Below, piece after piece: positions 1 to 10,510 of a stretch of 64,000 bases of DNA. Made by a program: the position numbers and the translations under genes. How positions within the stretch are numbered: position 1 is the first letter of the stretch; the number at the start of each line of letters is the position of its first letter. Under the pieces are notes generated by a model. The model was given only the letters and a program-made list of their open reading frames with translations, searched no databases and was not told the origin of the DNA. The stretch comes from Gordonia sp. OPL2 (lineage in GTDB: Bacteria > Actinomycetota > Actinomycetes > Mycobacteriales > Mycobacteriaceae): NCBI RefSeq assembly GCF_003797825.1, contig NZ_RKME01000001.1, positions 248,001-312,000 on the forward strand, read 5' to 3'.

Positions 1-1917
1 CACCCGCAGGGCCGGCGAGCGGTGTTCGTCGGGGATCTGGTCGATCGGGGACCCGACACTCCCGGGGTGCTGCGGCTGGTCATGTCGATGGTCGCGTCGG
101 GCCGGGCGATCTGTGTCCGCGGCAATCACGAGGAGAAGCTGCTCCGAGCATTGCGGCAACGGGTGGGTGCCGGTCGGGCGGACAAGCCGGTGCAGCTCAC
201 GCACGGCTTGGCCGAGTCCATCGAACAGCTCGATGCGTGCACCGCCGGATTCCGCACGGCGGTCATCGAATTCCTCGACGGACTGGTCTCCCACTATGTC
301 CTCGACGACGGGCGCCTGGTGGTCTCACATGCAGGTCTGGCCCAGCGGTACCACGGGCGGACGTCGGGGCGTGTCCGCAACCTGGCCATGTACGGCGAGA
401 CCACCGGCGAGCGGGACCGGTGGGGGTACCCGATCCGTGTCGATTGGGCTCGCGACTACCGGGGTGATGCGCGGGTGGTGTACGGACACACGCCCGTTCC
501 GGCCGCTGCCTGGACCAACAACACGGTGTGCATCGACACCGGCTGTGTGTTCGGTGGGCGCCTCACCGCGCTGCGGTATCCGGAGGACGAACTCGTCGAT
601 GTCGCTGCCGACCGGACGTACTGGCCCTCGGAGCGTCCGATGGGATACGGGGACTCGGCGGCCGATGCGCGCGTGCGGGCCGGCCTGAACCTCGACGACG
701 TCGTCGGAAAGCGTACCGTCGCCACACGTTTCGGACCGCCGGTGACCGTTCGGGAGGAGAACGCGGCGGCCGCGCTCGAGGTGATGTCGCGATACGCGGT
801 GGACCCCCGCTGGTTGCGCTATCTGCCTCCGACGATGAGTCCGGCCGGCAGCGCCGATCCCGGGCTGCTGGAGGACCCGCAGTCGGCGTTCGCGGCCTAC
901 GCCGAACTCGGCGTGCCCGAGGTGATCTGCGAGGAGAAGCACATGGGTTCGCGGGCGATCGTGGTGGTGACCCGTGACGACGACGCCGCCCGCCTCGGAT
1001 TCGGTGTGCACGACGGCGGGCTCGGCGCGATCTACACACGGACAGGCCGACCGTTCTTCGAGCCGGGGGCCACCGGTGCCCTTCTCGCGAGGATCCGCTC
1101 CGCGGCGCAGGGTGTGTTCGACGAGCTGGAATGTCGTCGACTGATCCTCGACGCTGAGATCCTCCCCTGGAACATCAAGGGTGAGAGCCTGATTCGTGAT
1201 CAGTTCGCGTCCGTCCCGGCTGCGGCGGGACCGGAATTGACGCTGCTGGCATCGGAGTTGCGTGGGGCCGCGGAGCGCGGGCTCGACGTTGCGGAGCAGA
1301 TCGCCGCGACAACCCGCCGCAGCACCGACGTATCGGCGTTCGCCGAAGCCCTGCTCCGCTATGTCCTGCCGCATGCGGGGATCGACGACATCCGCATCGC
1401 GCCGTTCGAGGTGCTCGCCGCCGGAGCGGACGGAGCCGACGAGACGTTCGAGACCCGTCCGCACACCTGGCATCTCGAGATCGCCGACCGCCTGGTGGAC
1501 GCCGACCCGGGAATGTTCACCACCACGCGCCGACGTGTCGTCGACGTCGGATCGGAGCGTTCGCGTGCCGACGGCGCGGCGTGGTGGTCGGATCTGACGG
1601 CGGCCGGGGGAGAGGGCATCGTCGTCAAACCGATCGGCAACCTCGTACGGGACGCACGCAATCGGGTCGTGGTACCCGGGCTGAAGGTGCGGGGAGCGGA
1701 GTACCTGCGCCTCATCTACGGGCCGTCGTATCTCGACGACCTGTCCCGGCTGCGCTCTCGCGACCTGCGCCACAAGCGTTCCATGGCGATGCGTGAGTAT
1801 CAGCTCGCCCGCGAGGCGCTCGCGCGCCACCGCGACGGGGCACCGCTGTGGCGAATCCACGAATGCGTGTTCGCGATCCTCGCGTGCGAGTCCGAGCCGG
1901 TCGATTCGCGGCTCTGA
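1..1917 (+). CDS. pnkp: Polynucleotide kinase-phosphatase (Pnkp), 3' part only
   Basis: The reading frame is open at the left edge, so the N-terminal P-loop kinase and the first phosphatase motif lie outside the window. What remains starts inside the calcineurin-like phosphatase domain: GDLVDRG near bases 31-51 and GNHE near 121-132 are metal-binding motifs. The C-terminal half is a ligase-like nucleotidyltransferase domain. Its EEKHMGSR motif carries the likely AMP-accepting lysine (codon 937-939), and VVKPIGN and PGLKVRG resemble later ligase motifs. In the bacterial Pnkp/Hen1 RNA-repair system this protein heals and seals cleaved tRNA-type ends. The Hen1 methyltransferase partner would be expected upstream and cannot be seen. 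The family assignment is firm; activity is inferred. Confidence 0.88.
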   Translation, partial: HPQGRRAVFVGDLVDRGPDTPGVLRLVMSMVASGRAICVRGNHEEKLLRALRQRVGAGRADKPVQLTHGLAESIEQLDACTAGFRTAVIEFLDGLVSHYVLDDGRLVVSHAGLAQRYHGRTSGRVRNLAMYGETTGERDRWGYPIRVDWARDYRGDARVVYGHTPVPAAAWTNNTVCIDTGCVFGGRLTALRYPEDELVDVAADRTYWPSERPMGYGDSAADARVRAGLNLDDVVGKRTVATRFGPPVTVREENAAAALEVMSRYAVDPRWLRYLPPTMSPAGSADPGLLEDPQSAFAAYAELGVPEVICEEKHMGSRAIVVVTRDDDAARLGFGVHDGGLGAIYTRTGRPFFEPGATGALLARIRSAAQGVFDELECRRLILDAEILPWNIKGESLIRDQFASVPAAAGPELTLLASELRGAAERGLDVAEQIAATTRRSTDVSAFAEALLRYVLPHAGIDDIRIAPFEVLAAGADGADETFETRPHTWHLEIADRLVDADPGMFTTTRRRVVDVGSERSRADGAAWWSDLTAAGGEGIVVKPIGNLVRDARNRVVVPGLKVRGAEYLRLIYGPSYLDDLSRLRSRDLRHKRSMAMREYQLAREALARHRDGAPLWRIHECVFAILACESEPVDSRL

Positions 1918-2041
1918 GCCGCTCGGGATGGCACCGGACGAAAGTCCTGGACGTCGGTTTTCGACTCAGTCCTCGACGTCACAGCGCACATGGTTACCGT
2001 GGAGGTGTACCAACCAACGCGAATGTCGGAAGAGGTGCGCG

Positions 2042-2203
2042 ATGACCGTGAACGACCCGATCCCGTCCGCCGACGACGCAGACCTCATCGAGCAGTCGAT
2101 CGAGGTCGACGACGACTCGCAGGACTACCCGGCCACCGACCGGGACGTCATCACCGACGAGTCCGAGGCGTTCGCCCCGGTGACCCTGGACCAGCGTCAC
2201 TGA
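2042..2203 (+). CDS. Small acidic protein of unknown function, 53 aa
   Basis: A short frame starting ATG with a purine-rich GGAAGAGGT about 5 bases upstream. The product is strongly acidic (many Asp/Glu, for example EVDDDSQ), has no hydrophobic segment, no Cys and no obvious domain, and is probably cytoplasmic and partly disordered. It follows the pnkp gene by 124 bp on the same strand and converges on the lycopene cyclase gene. A longer version of the frame starts inside pnkp, but the N-terminal extension has the Arg/Ser-rich look of an out-of-frame shadow, so I chose the internal ATG. I do not recognise the family. Confidence 0.6.
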   Translation: MTVNDPIPSADDADLIEQSIEVDDDSQDYPATDRDVITDESEAFAPVTLDQRH

Positions 2204-2229
2204 CGTTGCCTGACCGGCCTCGGGACAGC

Positions 2230-2273
2230 GTCACCGCCCCGATCGTGTCACCGCCCCGGTCGTGTCACCGCCC
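2230..2273. repeat. Three 17-bp spaced copies of GTCACCGCCC
   Basis: Three direct copies of GTCACCGCCC start at 2230, 2247 and 2264, giving a 17-bp period. They fill the gap between two convergent genes and run into the last codons of the cyclase. Flanking arms CCTGACCGG (2209-2217) and CCGGTCAGG (2272-2280) are complementary and could fold over the repeat as a bidirectional terminator, but there is no T-run. Confidence 0.45.
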
Positions 2274-3389
2274 GGTCAGGACGGCGCGGGCCAGCGCGCG
2301 TCGAGTCCGGTGGTCGGCTCGCCCGAACAGGGTGAGCATCGCAGCGACGGAGCCGGACAGGTCCGTACGTCCGGACAGGTAGGCCCGCTGGCGCGCCACC
2401 GGGAGGCGGGCGAAGGCGGCGAAGAACTCGCGGGTCTGGTCTGCGTCGAGAGCCAGCAGTGCGTGCAATCCCGCGGTACGCAGCCGGTGGACCGCCCGGC
2501 CGCCGGTCGGCCAGAGGTCATCGGCAGGATCTCGCCCGGCGGCCACCGCATCCGCCACGACGGTCGCCGCGGCGAGCGACATGCCGACGCTGTAGCCGGT
2601 TGCCGGGTGCAGGAGTCCGCCTCGTGCTCCGAACGGCAGCGGCGTGCGCCGCCACGGTGAGTCGACGCCCTCGAGCGAGAACGAGACGGATTCCGTGTCG
2701 AGGGCGTCGTCGGTGAGCCGGCCCAGGCGCGCCTGGAGCCGGGCACGCAGCGCGGTGATGGACAGCGGCGGGTCCCCGGCCAGACAGGTCTCCTCCAGCA
2801 GGACCCGCTCGTCGTCGAGCGGGATCGCGTAGAGGAACGACGGAACGCCCGAGTCGCCGAATGTGGCGCCGGCGGCCTCCTCGAGGGGCGCCCAGTCCAT
2901 CAGCACCGCCTCGGCAGCACCGAGTACCGGACGTGCCCGCTCCCGGGTGACCACGACGCCGAAGGCGGTCTGGCGCGGTCCCTGGCCGGACGTGCCGCGG
3001 GCGTCGACGACGGTGGACGCCCGGACGATGCCGGAGTCGGTGATCACGTGGTCGGGAGCGACCCGGGTCGCGCGCTCGGGGACGATGCGTGCCCCATCGA
3101 CGGTCAGGGCACGCTGTAGTCCGGCGTTGTCGAGCACGCTGTAGCCGCGGGCGATCCGAGTTGCGTCGGGTGTGCGGATCTCGACCGATGACACGTGGGC
3201 GGACACGGCACCGGCCGGCAGCCACGGCGGCAGCTCGTCGGTCCAACACGCATAGGTCGGTCGCCAGGTCGCGCCCGGACGGGGATCGACGATCGTGACG
3301 GTCATCCCCCGAAGGAGCAGACGGTGGGCCAGTGCGCGACCCGCGGGCCCCGCACCGACCACGGCCACGTCGGTGATCCCGGCGGTCAC
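2265..3389 (-). CDS. crtL: Lycopene beta-cyclase, CrtL/CrtY type (FAD-dependent)
   Basis: 374 aa. An N-terminal Rossmann FAD/NAD motif GAGPAG is at residues 12-17. It is followed by TYACWTDELP, a cyclase-like VDARGTSG block, PSFLYAIPLDDERVLLEET in the mid region, and HPATGYSVG near residue 290, all characteristic of lycopene beta-cyclases. The enzyme closes the ends of lycopene to beta-ionone rings. The GTG start overlaps the stop of the upstream SDR by four bases (GTGA), so the two are translationally coupled. No other carotenoid genes are in the window, so desaturase and synthase must be encoded elsewhere. Upstream in-frame starts exist inside the SDR gene but add a non-homologous Arg-rich stretch. 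Confidence 0.82.
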   Translation of the reverse strand: MTAGITDVAVVGAGPAGRALAHRLLLRGMTVTIVDPRPGATWRPTYACWTDELPPWLPAGAVSAHVSSVEIRTPDATRIARGYSVLDNAGLQRALTVDGARIVPERATRVAPDHVITDSGIVRASTVVDARGTSGQGPRQTAFGVVVTRERARPVLGAAEAVLMDWAPLEEAAGATFGDSGVPSFLYAIPLDDERVLLEETCLAGDPPLSITALRARLQARLGRLTDDALDTESVSFSLEGVDSPWRRTPLPFGARGGLLHPATGYSVGMSLAAATVVADAVAAGRDPADDLWPTGGRAVHRLRTAGLHALLALDADQTREFFAAFARLPVARQRAYLSGRTDLSGSVAAMLTLFGRADHRTRRALARAVLTGR

Positions 3390-4180
3390 ATCGAGCCGGT
3401 GGACAGGGTTCCGCCGTCGACGGCCAGTGTCTGCCCCGTGATCCACCCCGACTCCGGGGAGGCGAGGAACGCGGCGGCCCGCGCGATGTCGTCAGGCTCG
3501 CCGAGACGACCCAGTGGATAGGACTTGAGTGCGCGGGCCTCGTTGTCGCCGGCGATCAGATCCTTGGCGAATTGGGTGCGCACGATGGCCGGCGCGATCG
3601 CGTTCACCCGGATGTTCGCCGGCCCGAGTTCCCAGGCGAGTTCGGACGTCAGCCGGATCATCGCCGCCTTCGACGCGCCGTAGGCCGCGATGACCCCGGT
3701 GGAGCGGATACCGGCGACCGATGAGATGTTGACGACCGCGCCGCCGCGCTCGCGCATACCGGCGTGGAAGGCCTGTTGGATGAAGCCGAGCGCGGCCACG
3801 ACGTTGGTGTCGAGGAGTTTGCGGAACCCACCCAGGTCGGCGTCCATCAGCGGACCGAACAACGGGTTGATCCCGGTGTTGTTGATGAGGATGTCGATTC
3901 CACCGCCCTGCGCGACCGTCGCGGCGACTGCCTCCGCGCGGTGAGTTTCGTCACCGGTGTTACCCGGGCACGCGGTCACCGTGGCGCCGGGAACCGCTTC
4001 GCGGATCGACTCCGCGGCGGCCTCGAGTGGGTCGGGTTTGCGGCTGGTGACGACCACCGCGGCACCACGTCGGGCCAGTTCGGTGGCGATCGCCAGGCCG
4101 ATGCCGCGGCTCGCGCCGGTCACCAGTGCGGACTTGCCGGTCAGGTCTGAGGACAGCTGTGTGGGTGTGGGTTCGGTCAC
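3386..4180 (-). CDS. SDR family oxidoreductase
   Basis: 264 aa. Short-chain dehydrogenase with the TGASRGIG cofactor motif near residues 21-28, an NNTG block (usually NNAG), an active-site serine in NISSVAG and the YxxxK pair in YGASKAA, ending in ITGQTLAVDGG. It resembles FabG-like enzymes such as mycobacterial Rv2766c, but the substrate cannot be read from sequence. GTG at 4180 is chosen because TACCGT lies 7 bases upstream, the right place for a -10 of a leaderless mRNA. An in-frame GTG at 4189 would add three residues. It is first of a two-gene unit with the lycopene cyclase, but a role in carotenoid metabolism is only a guess. Confidence 0.8.
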   Translation of the reverse strand: MTEPTPTQLSSDLTGKSALVTGASRGIGLAIATELARRGAAVVVTSRKPDPLEAAAESIREAVPGATVTACPGNTGDETHRAEAVAATVAQGGGIDILINNTGINPLFGPLMDADLGGFRKLLDTNVVAALGFIQQAFHAGMRERGGAVVNISSVAGIRSTGVIAAYGASKAAMIRLTSELAWELGPANIRVNAIAPAIVRTQFAKDLIAGDNEARALKSYPLGRLGEPDDIARAAAFLASPESGWITGQTLAVDGGTLSTGSM

Positions 4181-4187
4181 GCTCCAC

Positions 4188-4193
4188 ACGGTA
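4188..4193 (-). promoter_or_regulatory. Probable -10 element of the SDR-crtL unit (leaderless)
   Basis: TACCGT on the minus strand, followed by 7 bases and then the GTG start at 4180. The match to TANNNT and the spacing fit a leaderless actinobacterial transcript. No convincing -35 is seen. Confidence 0.4.
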
Positions 4194-4252
4194 GTGGCAG
4201 TGCCATCGGCGGGTGGCGTCCTCGGGTGGAAAATCCGGTGGCGGGACGTGGG

Positions 4253-4258
4253 TAGACT
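4253..4258 (+). promoter_or_regulatory. Probable -10 element of the ABC-F gene (leaderless)
   Basis: TAGACT is followed by 8 bases and then the GTG at 4267, and no Shine-Dalgarno sequence precedes that GTG. This places the predicted transcription start on the start codon itself. Together with the divergent TACCGT it makes this 86-bp gap a back-to-back pair of leaderless promoters. Confidence 0.5.
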
Positions 4259-4266
4259 GATTCGTC

Positions 4267-5895
<1,629 letters not shown>

Positions 5896-5925
5896 GCCAC
5901 CGCCTATCCCGAGCTGATCGGGCCC

Positions 5926-6975
5926 TCACGTGAGCAGCGCCGCGCTCCGCAGTGCGGTCATCAGGTGGTCGGTGGTGTGTCGGTCGCCGACGGTGACACG
6001 ACACCCATGCTCGGCGAACTCCCGCGTGACGACGCCTGCCGTGCGCAGCATGCGCCCGATCGCGAGGCCATCGGAGCCGGGAAGGTAGACGAAGTTCGCC
6101 TGACCGGGTAGGACGTGACAGCCGATGGCTCGCAACATCGTCGTCAGACGGTCGCGTTCGGCGCTGGTCGCCCGGACGCGCTCGGCCAGTTCCCGCTGTG
6201 CGCCGAGTGCGATGGGGACAGCGAGGTGCGCCGCCGCCCCCACCGAGAACGGCACCTCGTGCGCGCGTGCCGCGGGGATCGTCCACCTCGATCCCACTGC
6301 GTAGCCCACGCGGAGACCGGCGAGGCCATAGGCTTTCGAGAACGTCCGCAGGACAACCAGATTCGGGTGATCCTCGACCATCGACCGAACGTCCGGCGGG
6401 TCCGTGGAGTACTCCACGTAGGCCTGGTCGAGGATCACCGTCACCTCGGGTGGGATCGTGTCGAGGAACCTGCGCAACGCGGTCTCGCCGACGACGGCAC
6501 CGGTCGGATTGTGCGGCGAGCACACGATCACCGCGGTCGTCCGCGGTCCCGCGCAGTCGGCGAGTGCGTCGAGGTCGGGTCCTCCGTCGGAGGTGAGCGG
6601 GGTGGGATCGAGCCGCAGGCCGAGCATGTCCGCGATCATGCCGAAACCGTCGAACGTCGGAACCGGGGTCGCGATCCGCGCGTCGGGCACACCCTGCCGA
6701 CGGGCCCGTGACGCGCAGTCGGCGAGGATCGCGACGGCGACCGCGGTGGCGCCTGCACCCACGGTGACCTGCTCGGCGGCGACGTCGAGATGATCGGCGA
6801 TGATGCCACGCAGCGCGTCCGGCCGCATCGGGGGATAGCGGTTCTCGGCACCCACGCCCGCGCGCAGCGCCGCGAGCACCGACGGCAGAGGTGGATGGAC
6901 GGATTCGTTGAGGTCGCAACGGATCTCGGTGATCGGCCCGTCCGTCGGCGCCGGTGACCCCAGCACTGCGGTCAC
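5926..6975 (-). CDS. HisC-like class I/II aminotransferase (PLP) in iron-boxed operon
   Basis: 349 aa, close to the usual length of histidinol-phosphate aminotransferases. Visible motifs are SPHNPTG (near residue 152), the DQAYVEY block and the PLP lysine in TFSKAYGLAGLRVGY (near residue 214). It is the last of four genes joined by 4-bp overlaps; its GTG overlaps the ketosynthase-like stop (GTGA). The genes beside it are not histidine genes, so it more likely transaminates a keto or aldehyde product made by the ThDP enzyme and the FabH-like protein. The iron box upstream of the operon suggests it is made when iron is scarce. Substrate unknown. Confidence 0.8.
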   Translation of the reverse strand: MTAVLGSPAPTDGPITEIRCDLNESVHPPLPSVLAALRAGVGAENRYPPMRPDALRGIIADHLDVAAEQVTVGAGATAVAVAILADCASRARRQGVPDARIATPVPTFDGFGMIADMLGLRLDPTPLTSDGGPDLDALADCAGPRTTAVIVCSPHNPTGAVVGETALRRFLDTIPPEVTVILDQAYVEYSTDPPDVRSMVEDHPNLVVLRTFSKAYGLAGLRVGYAVGSRWTIPAARAHEVPFSVGAAAHLAVPIALGAQRELAERVRATSAERDRLTTMLRAIGCHVLPGQANFVYLPGSDGLAIGRMLRTAGVVTREFAEHGCRVTVGDRHTTDHLMTALRSAALLT

Positions 6976-8018
6976 GTACGCGCGTTCCAGCGGATCGCAC
7001 CGGCAGCCGCGAAATCGCCCGCGTGGGCGAACGCCGACATCATGATGACGTCGCCGGCCCGGACCCGTCCGGCATCGATGGCCGCATCGAGCGTCATCGG
7101 GATGCCGACGCCGAACAGGTTGCCGCACTCGTCGAACGTGTCGGGGTGACGGTCCTGCGGCAGTTCGAGGGCGTCGCGCCAGTTCCGCAGGAAGATGCGG
7201 TTCGGCTGATTCGTGACGAACAGATCGAGGTCGCGGGGAGCGACACCGATCCGGTGCGCCAGTTCGAGCGCGACCTCGGGCACCATACGGTTGCCCCGGG
7301 CAAGGACCTTTGCGATCTTCGCCTCGGTGAATCCGACGTGGATCTGGCCGGGCCCCGCCTCCCAGTACTTCCGCTCCGGCTCGGCGACGGCCGTCATGTC
7401 CGCCGAGTACTCGCCGAACGACCGGCATTCGGTGCCCAACACCGGGTTCCCGTCGTCGCCCACGGTGAGTGTGGCCACGGCGGCACCGTCGCCGGGGACT
7501 GCTGCCTGCGCCTTGGACCGCACCTGCTGCTGGGTGAAGATCTGTCCGGCGCTGTTCTGGGCCAGACCGATCAAGGCCTTCCGACCTCCGTTGGCGCGGA
7601 GCAGGGCGCCGGCGATCTCGATCATGTGCACGAAGGCCGCGCATCCGCCGTTGTGGACGTCGAGCACCGTCGTCGGCCGCAGACCGAGCCGGTGCGCGAC
7701 CTCGCCCACGCATCCGCGCACGGGCACCTCGGGGAGCTGACTGTGCGTCAGGATGACGTCGACGTCGTCGAGGTAGCCGTCGCCGTGACGTTCGGTGAGC
7801 CGCCCGGCCGCCTCGACGATCATGTCCGCGGACGTCTCGTTCTCGGCTGCATGGTGCCGGAACGCGGGGGCGCGGAACATGATGTTGTCGGCGAGCTCGT
7901 CGGCCTCGGCGAACTGCGCGAAGTACTCGGCCGGAACACGATTCGCCGGCCGGTAGGTGGCGAGGTCGGCGAGGGCGATCGGTGCCAGGGTGATAGGGGT
8001 CGGGGTGGGTGTGGTCAC
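6972..8018 (-). CDS. FabH-like (KAS III fold) thiolase-superfamily protein with altered active site
   Basis: 348 aa. The fold is recognisable from DVHNGGCAAF, where Cys126 occupies the nucleophile position of KAS III, and from the C-terminal ECGNLFGVGIP block, whose Asn300 matches the FabH active-site Asn. The usual PHQAN motif reads TNQPN, so the catalytic His is Asn270. KAS III enzymes lacking this His usually fail at decarboxylative condensation, which points to acyl transfer or another C-C or ester-forming reaction. The GTG start is chosen because it overlaps the SRPBCC stop by four bases, like the other joints in this operon; an ATG at 8030 would add four residues. Partners: SRPBCC protein, ThDP enzyme and aminotransferase. 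Confidence 0.8.
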   Translation of the reverse strand: MTTPTPTPITLAPIALADLATYRPANRVPAEYFAQFAEADELADNIMFRAPAFRHHAAENETSADMIVEAAGRLTERHGDGYLDDVDVILTHSQLPEVPVRGCVGEVAHRLGLRPTTVLDVHNGGCAAFVHMIEIAGALLRANGGRKALIGLAQNSAGQIFTQQQVRSKAQAAVPGDGAAVATLTVGDDGNPVLGTECRSFGEYSADMTAVAEPERKYWEAGPGQIHVGFTEAKIAKVLARGNRMVPEVALELAHRIGVAPRDLDLFVTNQPNRIFLRNWRDALELPQDRHPDTFDECGNLFGVGIPMTLDAAIDAGRVRAGDVIMMSAFAHAGDFAAAGAIRWNART

Positions 8019-8680
8019 GAACGCATCCATTCCGGGGTCAGGGGGAGACCGTTGCGATGGCGGTACTCGGCGATGGCGGTGAGGTTGTCGAGCTCGACCT
8101 GATGTCCGGCCGCGAACATGTCCCAGAGGTCGCCGACCCATTCGGTCCGGCCCTCGGGTGCGGTCTCGGGGTACGGGTTGTCGTCGTAGAACGGATGACG
8201 GCAGTTCGTCCACAGCACCACCGACCCCGGACGGTCGAGGACGGTGTGGGCGTCGACGACCCGCATCAGATAGATCATCCAGAGATGCTTTCCCTGGTCC
8301 CAGGCGCAGTGGTAGTCGACGGTCATCGCGTCGGCGTTGGCGATGGTGCGGACATAGATCTCGGTGTCCTCGTTGAGGCGATCGTGACCCACCCACAGGC
8401 CGGGTTCATCAGTGGCAGCGAAATCTCTTGTGCTGTATGTCCATTCCTCCAGTGAGCGCGTGTCGGACAACCAGTCGTACAGGTCCCGGGGCGGCGCCTC
8501 GACGTAACCCTGCACGGTGCAGAAGTCGCCGTAGATCTGATGGTGGGGATAGACAGAGCGGACCCGGTCCACGAGCATGGGCATGCTTGCGGCGCGCGAA
8601 TGGGTCTCGACGCGGACGACGCCGGGGAGCGAAATCGCGGCCGGACCGAGGTCGGAGAGTGCGGACGTGCCTGTGGTCAT
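8015..8680 (-). CDS. SRPBCC (START-like) domain protein
   Basis: 221 aa, no signal peptide or membrane segment. The central part (EAPPRDLYDWLSDTRSLEEW, then VDYHCAWDQGKHLWMIY and PGSVVLWTNCRHPFY) has the look of the SRPBCC/polyketide cyclase fold, a hydrophobic-ligand pocket. Such proteins act as cyclases, aromatases or lipid-binding helpers; catalytic residues cannot be assigned. The ATG overlaps the ThDP gene stop (ATGA) and follows a good GAGGA ribosome site 6 bases upstream. Its position between a ThDP enzyme and a FabH-like protein suggests it binds or shapes their product. Confidence 0.65.
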   Translation of the reverse strand: MTTGTSALSDLGPAAISLPGVVRVETHSRAASMPMLVDRVRSVYPHHQIYGDFCTVQGYVEAPPRDLYDWLSDTRSLEEWTYSTRDFAATDEPGLWVGHDRLNEDTEIYVRTIANADAMTVDYHCAWDQGKHLWMIYLMRVVDAHTVLDRPGSVVLWTNCRHPFYDDNPYPETAPEGRTEWVGDLWDMFAAGHQVELDNLTAIAEYRHRNGLPLTPEWMRS

Positions 8681-10443
8681 GAGGTTCCTCTCGGCAGGAA
8701 GGGGGCGAAGGGGGCGATCTCGTCGGGGTCGGTGTCGACGACGATGCAGTTGGGGCCGGCGCGGGACATCAGGTCCGCCGCGACCGCGCGGAGTGTGCCG
8801 ACGTCACGGGCGTGGCGGACGATCAGGTCGGGAAACATGGCGTCGAGTCCGGATGCGATGTCGGTGTGCCGGAAACGGTTGACGCTACCTCTGCCGGGCC
8901 CGCTCGGTGTCGTGGGTGGCGACGCGGTGTCCGGGAAGTAGAGATTCTCGCGGGTGACACACATGCCGTGGGCATCGTTGTTCAGCACGATCAGCGTCAC
9001 GGGAGCGCCGTGTTCGATGGCGGTGTGCAGCTCCATCCCGTGCATGTAGAACGATCCGTCACCGGCGATCACGACGGTGCGGTCGGGACCACCGCCGGTG
9101 CGTGCCCCGCCGATCGCGGCGCCGATTCCGGCCGCGATCGCGAAGCCCATCCCGCCCATGCCGAGCGCGACCACGAACCGCCCGCCGGAACCGAACGGGA
9201 GGTGATGGATGGCCCCGGCCCCGGCGTTCCCGGCGTCGGCGAACACCGCACACCCGGTGGGCAGGACCTCGCCGATGGTCGTGACGACCTCACGCAGCGT
9301 CGGCGTGGTGGCAGGTCCCGATGGCGAGGTCGTCGGGAGCGATGTCCTCGGAACCGCGGGGAGGTCGGGACGACGGGCGAGGTCGCGGGGATGCGTTCCG
9401 CGATGCCGGGAAAGTCGTTCGTGCAGAGCCTGTGTCAGCGCGACCAGCGCGAGGTCGAGCGCGGGCGTCTCGACGTGGTCGGCGATCCCGGGCATCCGGG
9501 GCGCAATCGCGCCGATGTGGATCACGCGGGTCGCGGCCAGAGTCTCGTCGAGTCCGGCGCGGTCCGTCAGCGACATGCGGCAACCGAGCACCAAGCACAT
9601 GGCCGCTTCCTGCACGGCCGCGTGTGCCGACGGATGCCCCATCACCCCGGTCACCCCGGCACAGCGCGGACCGCCGACGTCGCGGCCGCCCGGTGACACG
9701 ACGACCGACGCACCGAGCAGATCGGCGAGATGCCCGACGGTCCCCGACACACCGAGACGTGAGGCCTCTTCGCCGGCCCAGACGCACACGTGTTCGCCGC
9801 GGTGAACCGCATGGGCCAACCGGTCGGCGAGATCGTGGATGACCGCGGGTGGCGGTCCGACCCGCTCGGGGAGGGCGACCGGTCCGAGCGGAGCTGCTGC
9901 GATCCGTGCCGACTGCACGTCCTTCGGGATCACGAGTGCGGCCGGGAGACCGCGAGACAACGTCGCCAGCGCATCGTCGACGGCGGCGTCGACCTGGACC
10001 GGGTCGTCGACGACGGCGCACGATCCGACGACGCCGGAGAGGACGGCAGGCAGGTCGATGGTGTCGGGTGGGCACAGCATGTCCTGGAAGCCACCTCGGC
10101 CGACTGTGTGCCGCGGCGCAGTGCCGATGACGGCGAGTACCGGCACCCGGCTGTCGTACGCCTCACCCAGCGCCGGGATCACGTTGAGTGCGCCACCGCC
10201 GGACGTCGTGAGGACAGCGGTCGCAGTCCCGTGGATCCGGGCCAGGCCATCAGCCATCGCACCCGCACCGAACTCGTGTTTGGCGACGACCGGACGCATA
10301 CACGGGTTGCGGATCGCGGCGTCGTACACATCCTCGATGTTGGCCCCGTGCACGCCGAACACCGTGGTGATCCCGGCGCGCAGGAGTCGGGCGACGAGAC
10401 GGTCGGCCACCGACTGATGGCCGACCGCTCCGGATACGTCCAT
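8677..10443 (-). CDS. ThDP-dependent enzyme of the acetolactate synthase/decarboxylase family
   Basis: 588 aa with the three-domain order of the family: N-terminal PYR domain (VFGVHGANIEDVYDA and the ThDP-activating Glu57 in KHEFGAGAMADG), a central domain, and a C-terminal PP domain with GDGSF to NNDAHG (from about residue 460) binding Mg-ThDP. The mid-region is close to acetolactate synthase or benzoylformate decarboxylase-like enzymes, but no regulatory subunit is nearby, so it is probably not the branched-chain synthase. First gene of the four-gene unit, with an iron box 68 bp upstream. ATG 10443 is preferred because it follows a G-rich stretch; GTG 10455 and 10449 are alternatives in frame. 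Confidence 0.82.
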   Translation of the reverse strand: MDVSGAVGHQSVADRLVARLLRAGITTVFGVHGANIEDVYDAAIRNPCMRPVVAKHEFGAGAMADGLARIHGTATAVLTTSGGGALNVIPALGEAYDSRVPVLAVIGTAPRHTVGRGGFQDMLCPPDTIDLPAVLSGVVGSCAVVDDPVQVDAAVDDALATLSRGLPAALVIPKDVQSARIAAAPLGPVALPERVGPPPAVIHDLADRLAHAVHRGEHVCVWAGEEASRLGVSGTVGHLADLLGASVVVSPGGRDVGGPRCAGVTGVMGHPSAHAAVQEAAMCLVLGCRMSLTDRAGLDETLAATRVIHIGAIAPRMPGIADHVETPALDLALVALTQALHERLSRHRGTHPRDLARRPDLPAVPRTSLPTTSPSGPATTPTLREVVTTIGEVLPTGCAVFADAGNAGAGAIHHLPFGSGGRFVVALGMGGMGFAIAAGIGAAIGGARTGGGPDRTVVIAGDGSFYMHGMELHTAIEHGAPVTLIVLNNDAHGMCVTRENLYFPDTASPPTTPSGPGRGSVNRFRHTDIASGLDAMFPDLIVRHARDVGTLRAVAADLMSRAGPNCIVVDTDPDEIAPFAPFLPRGTS

Positions 10444-10510
10444 CCCCACCCCCACATCGTCCCGACGATCTCGCGAAACCGGTCGGCAGTCCGGGGTTCC
10501 GTGTCGGTGG

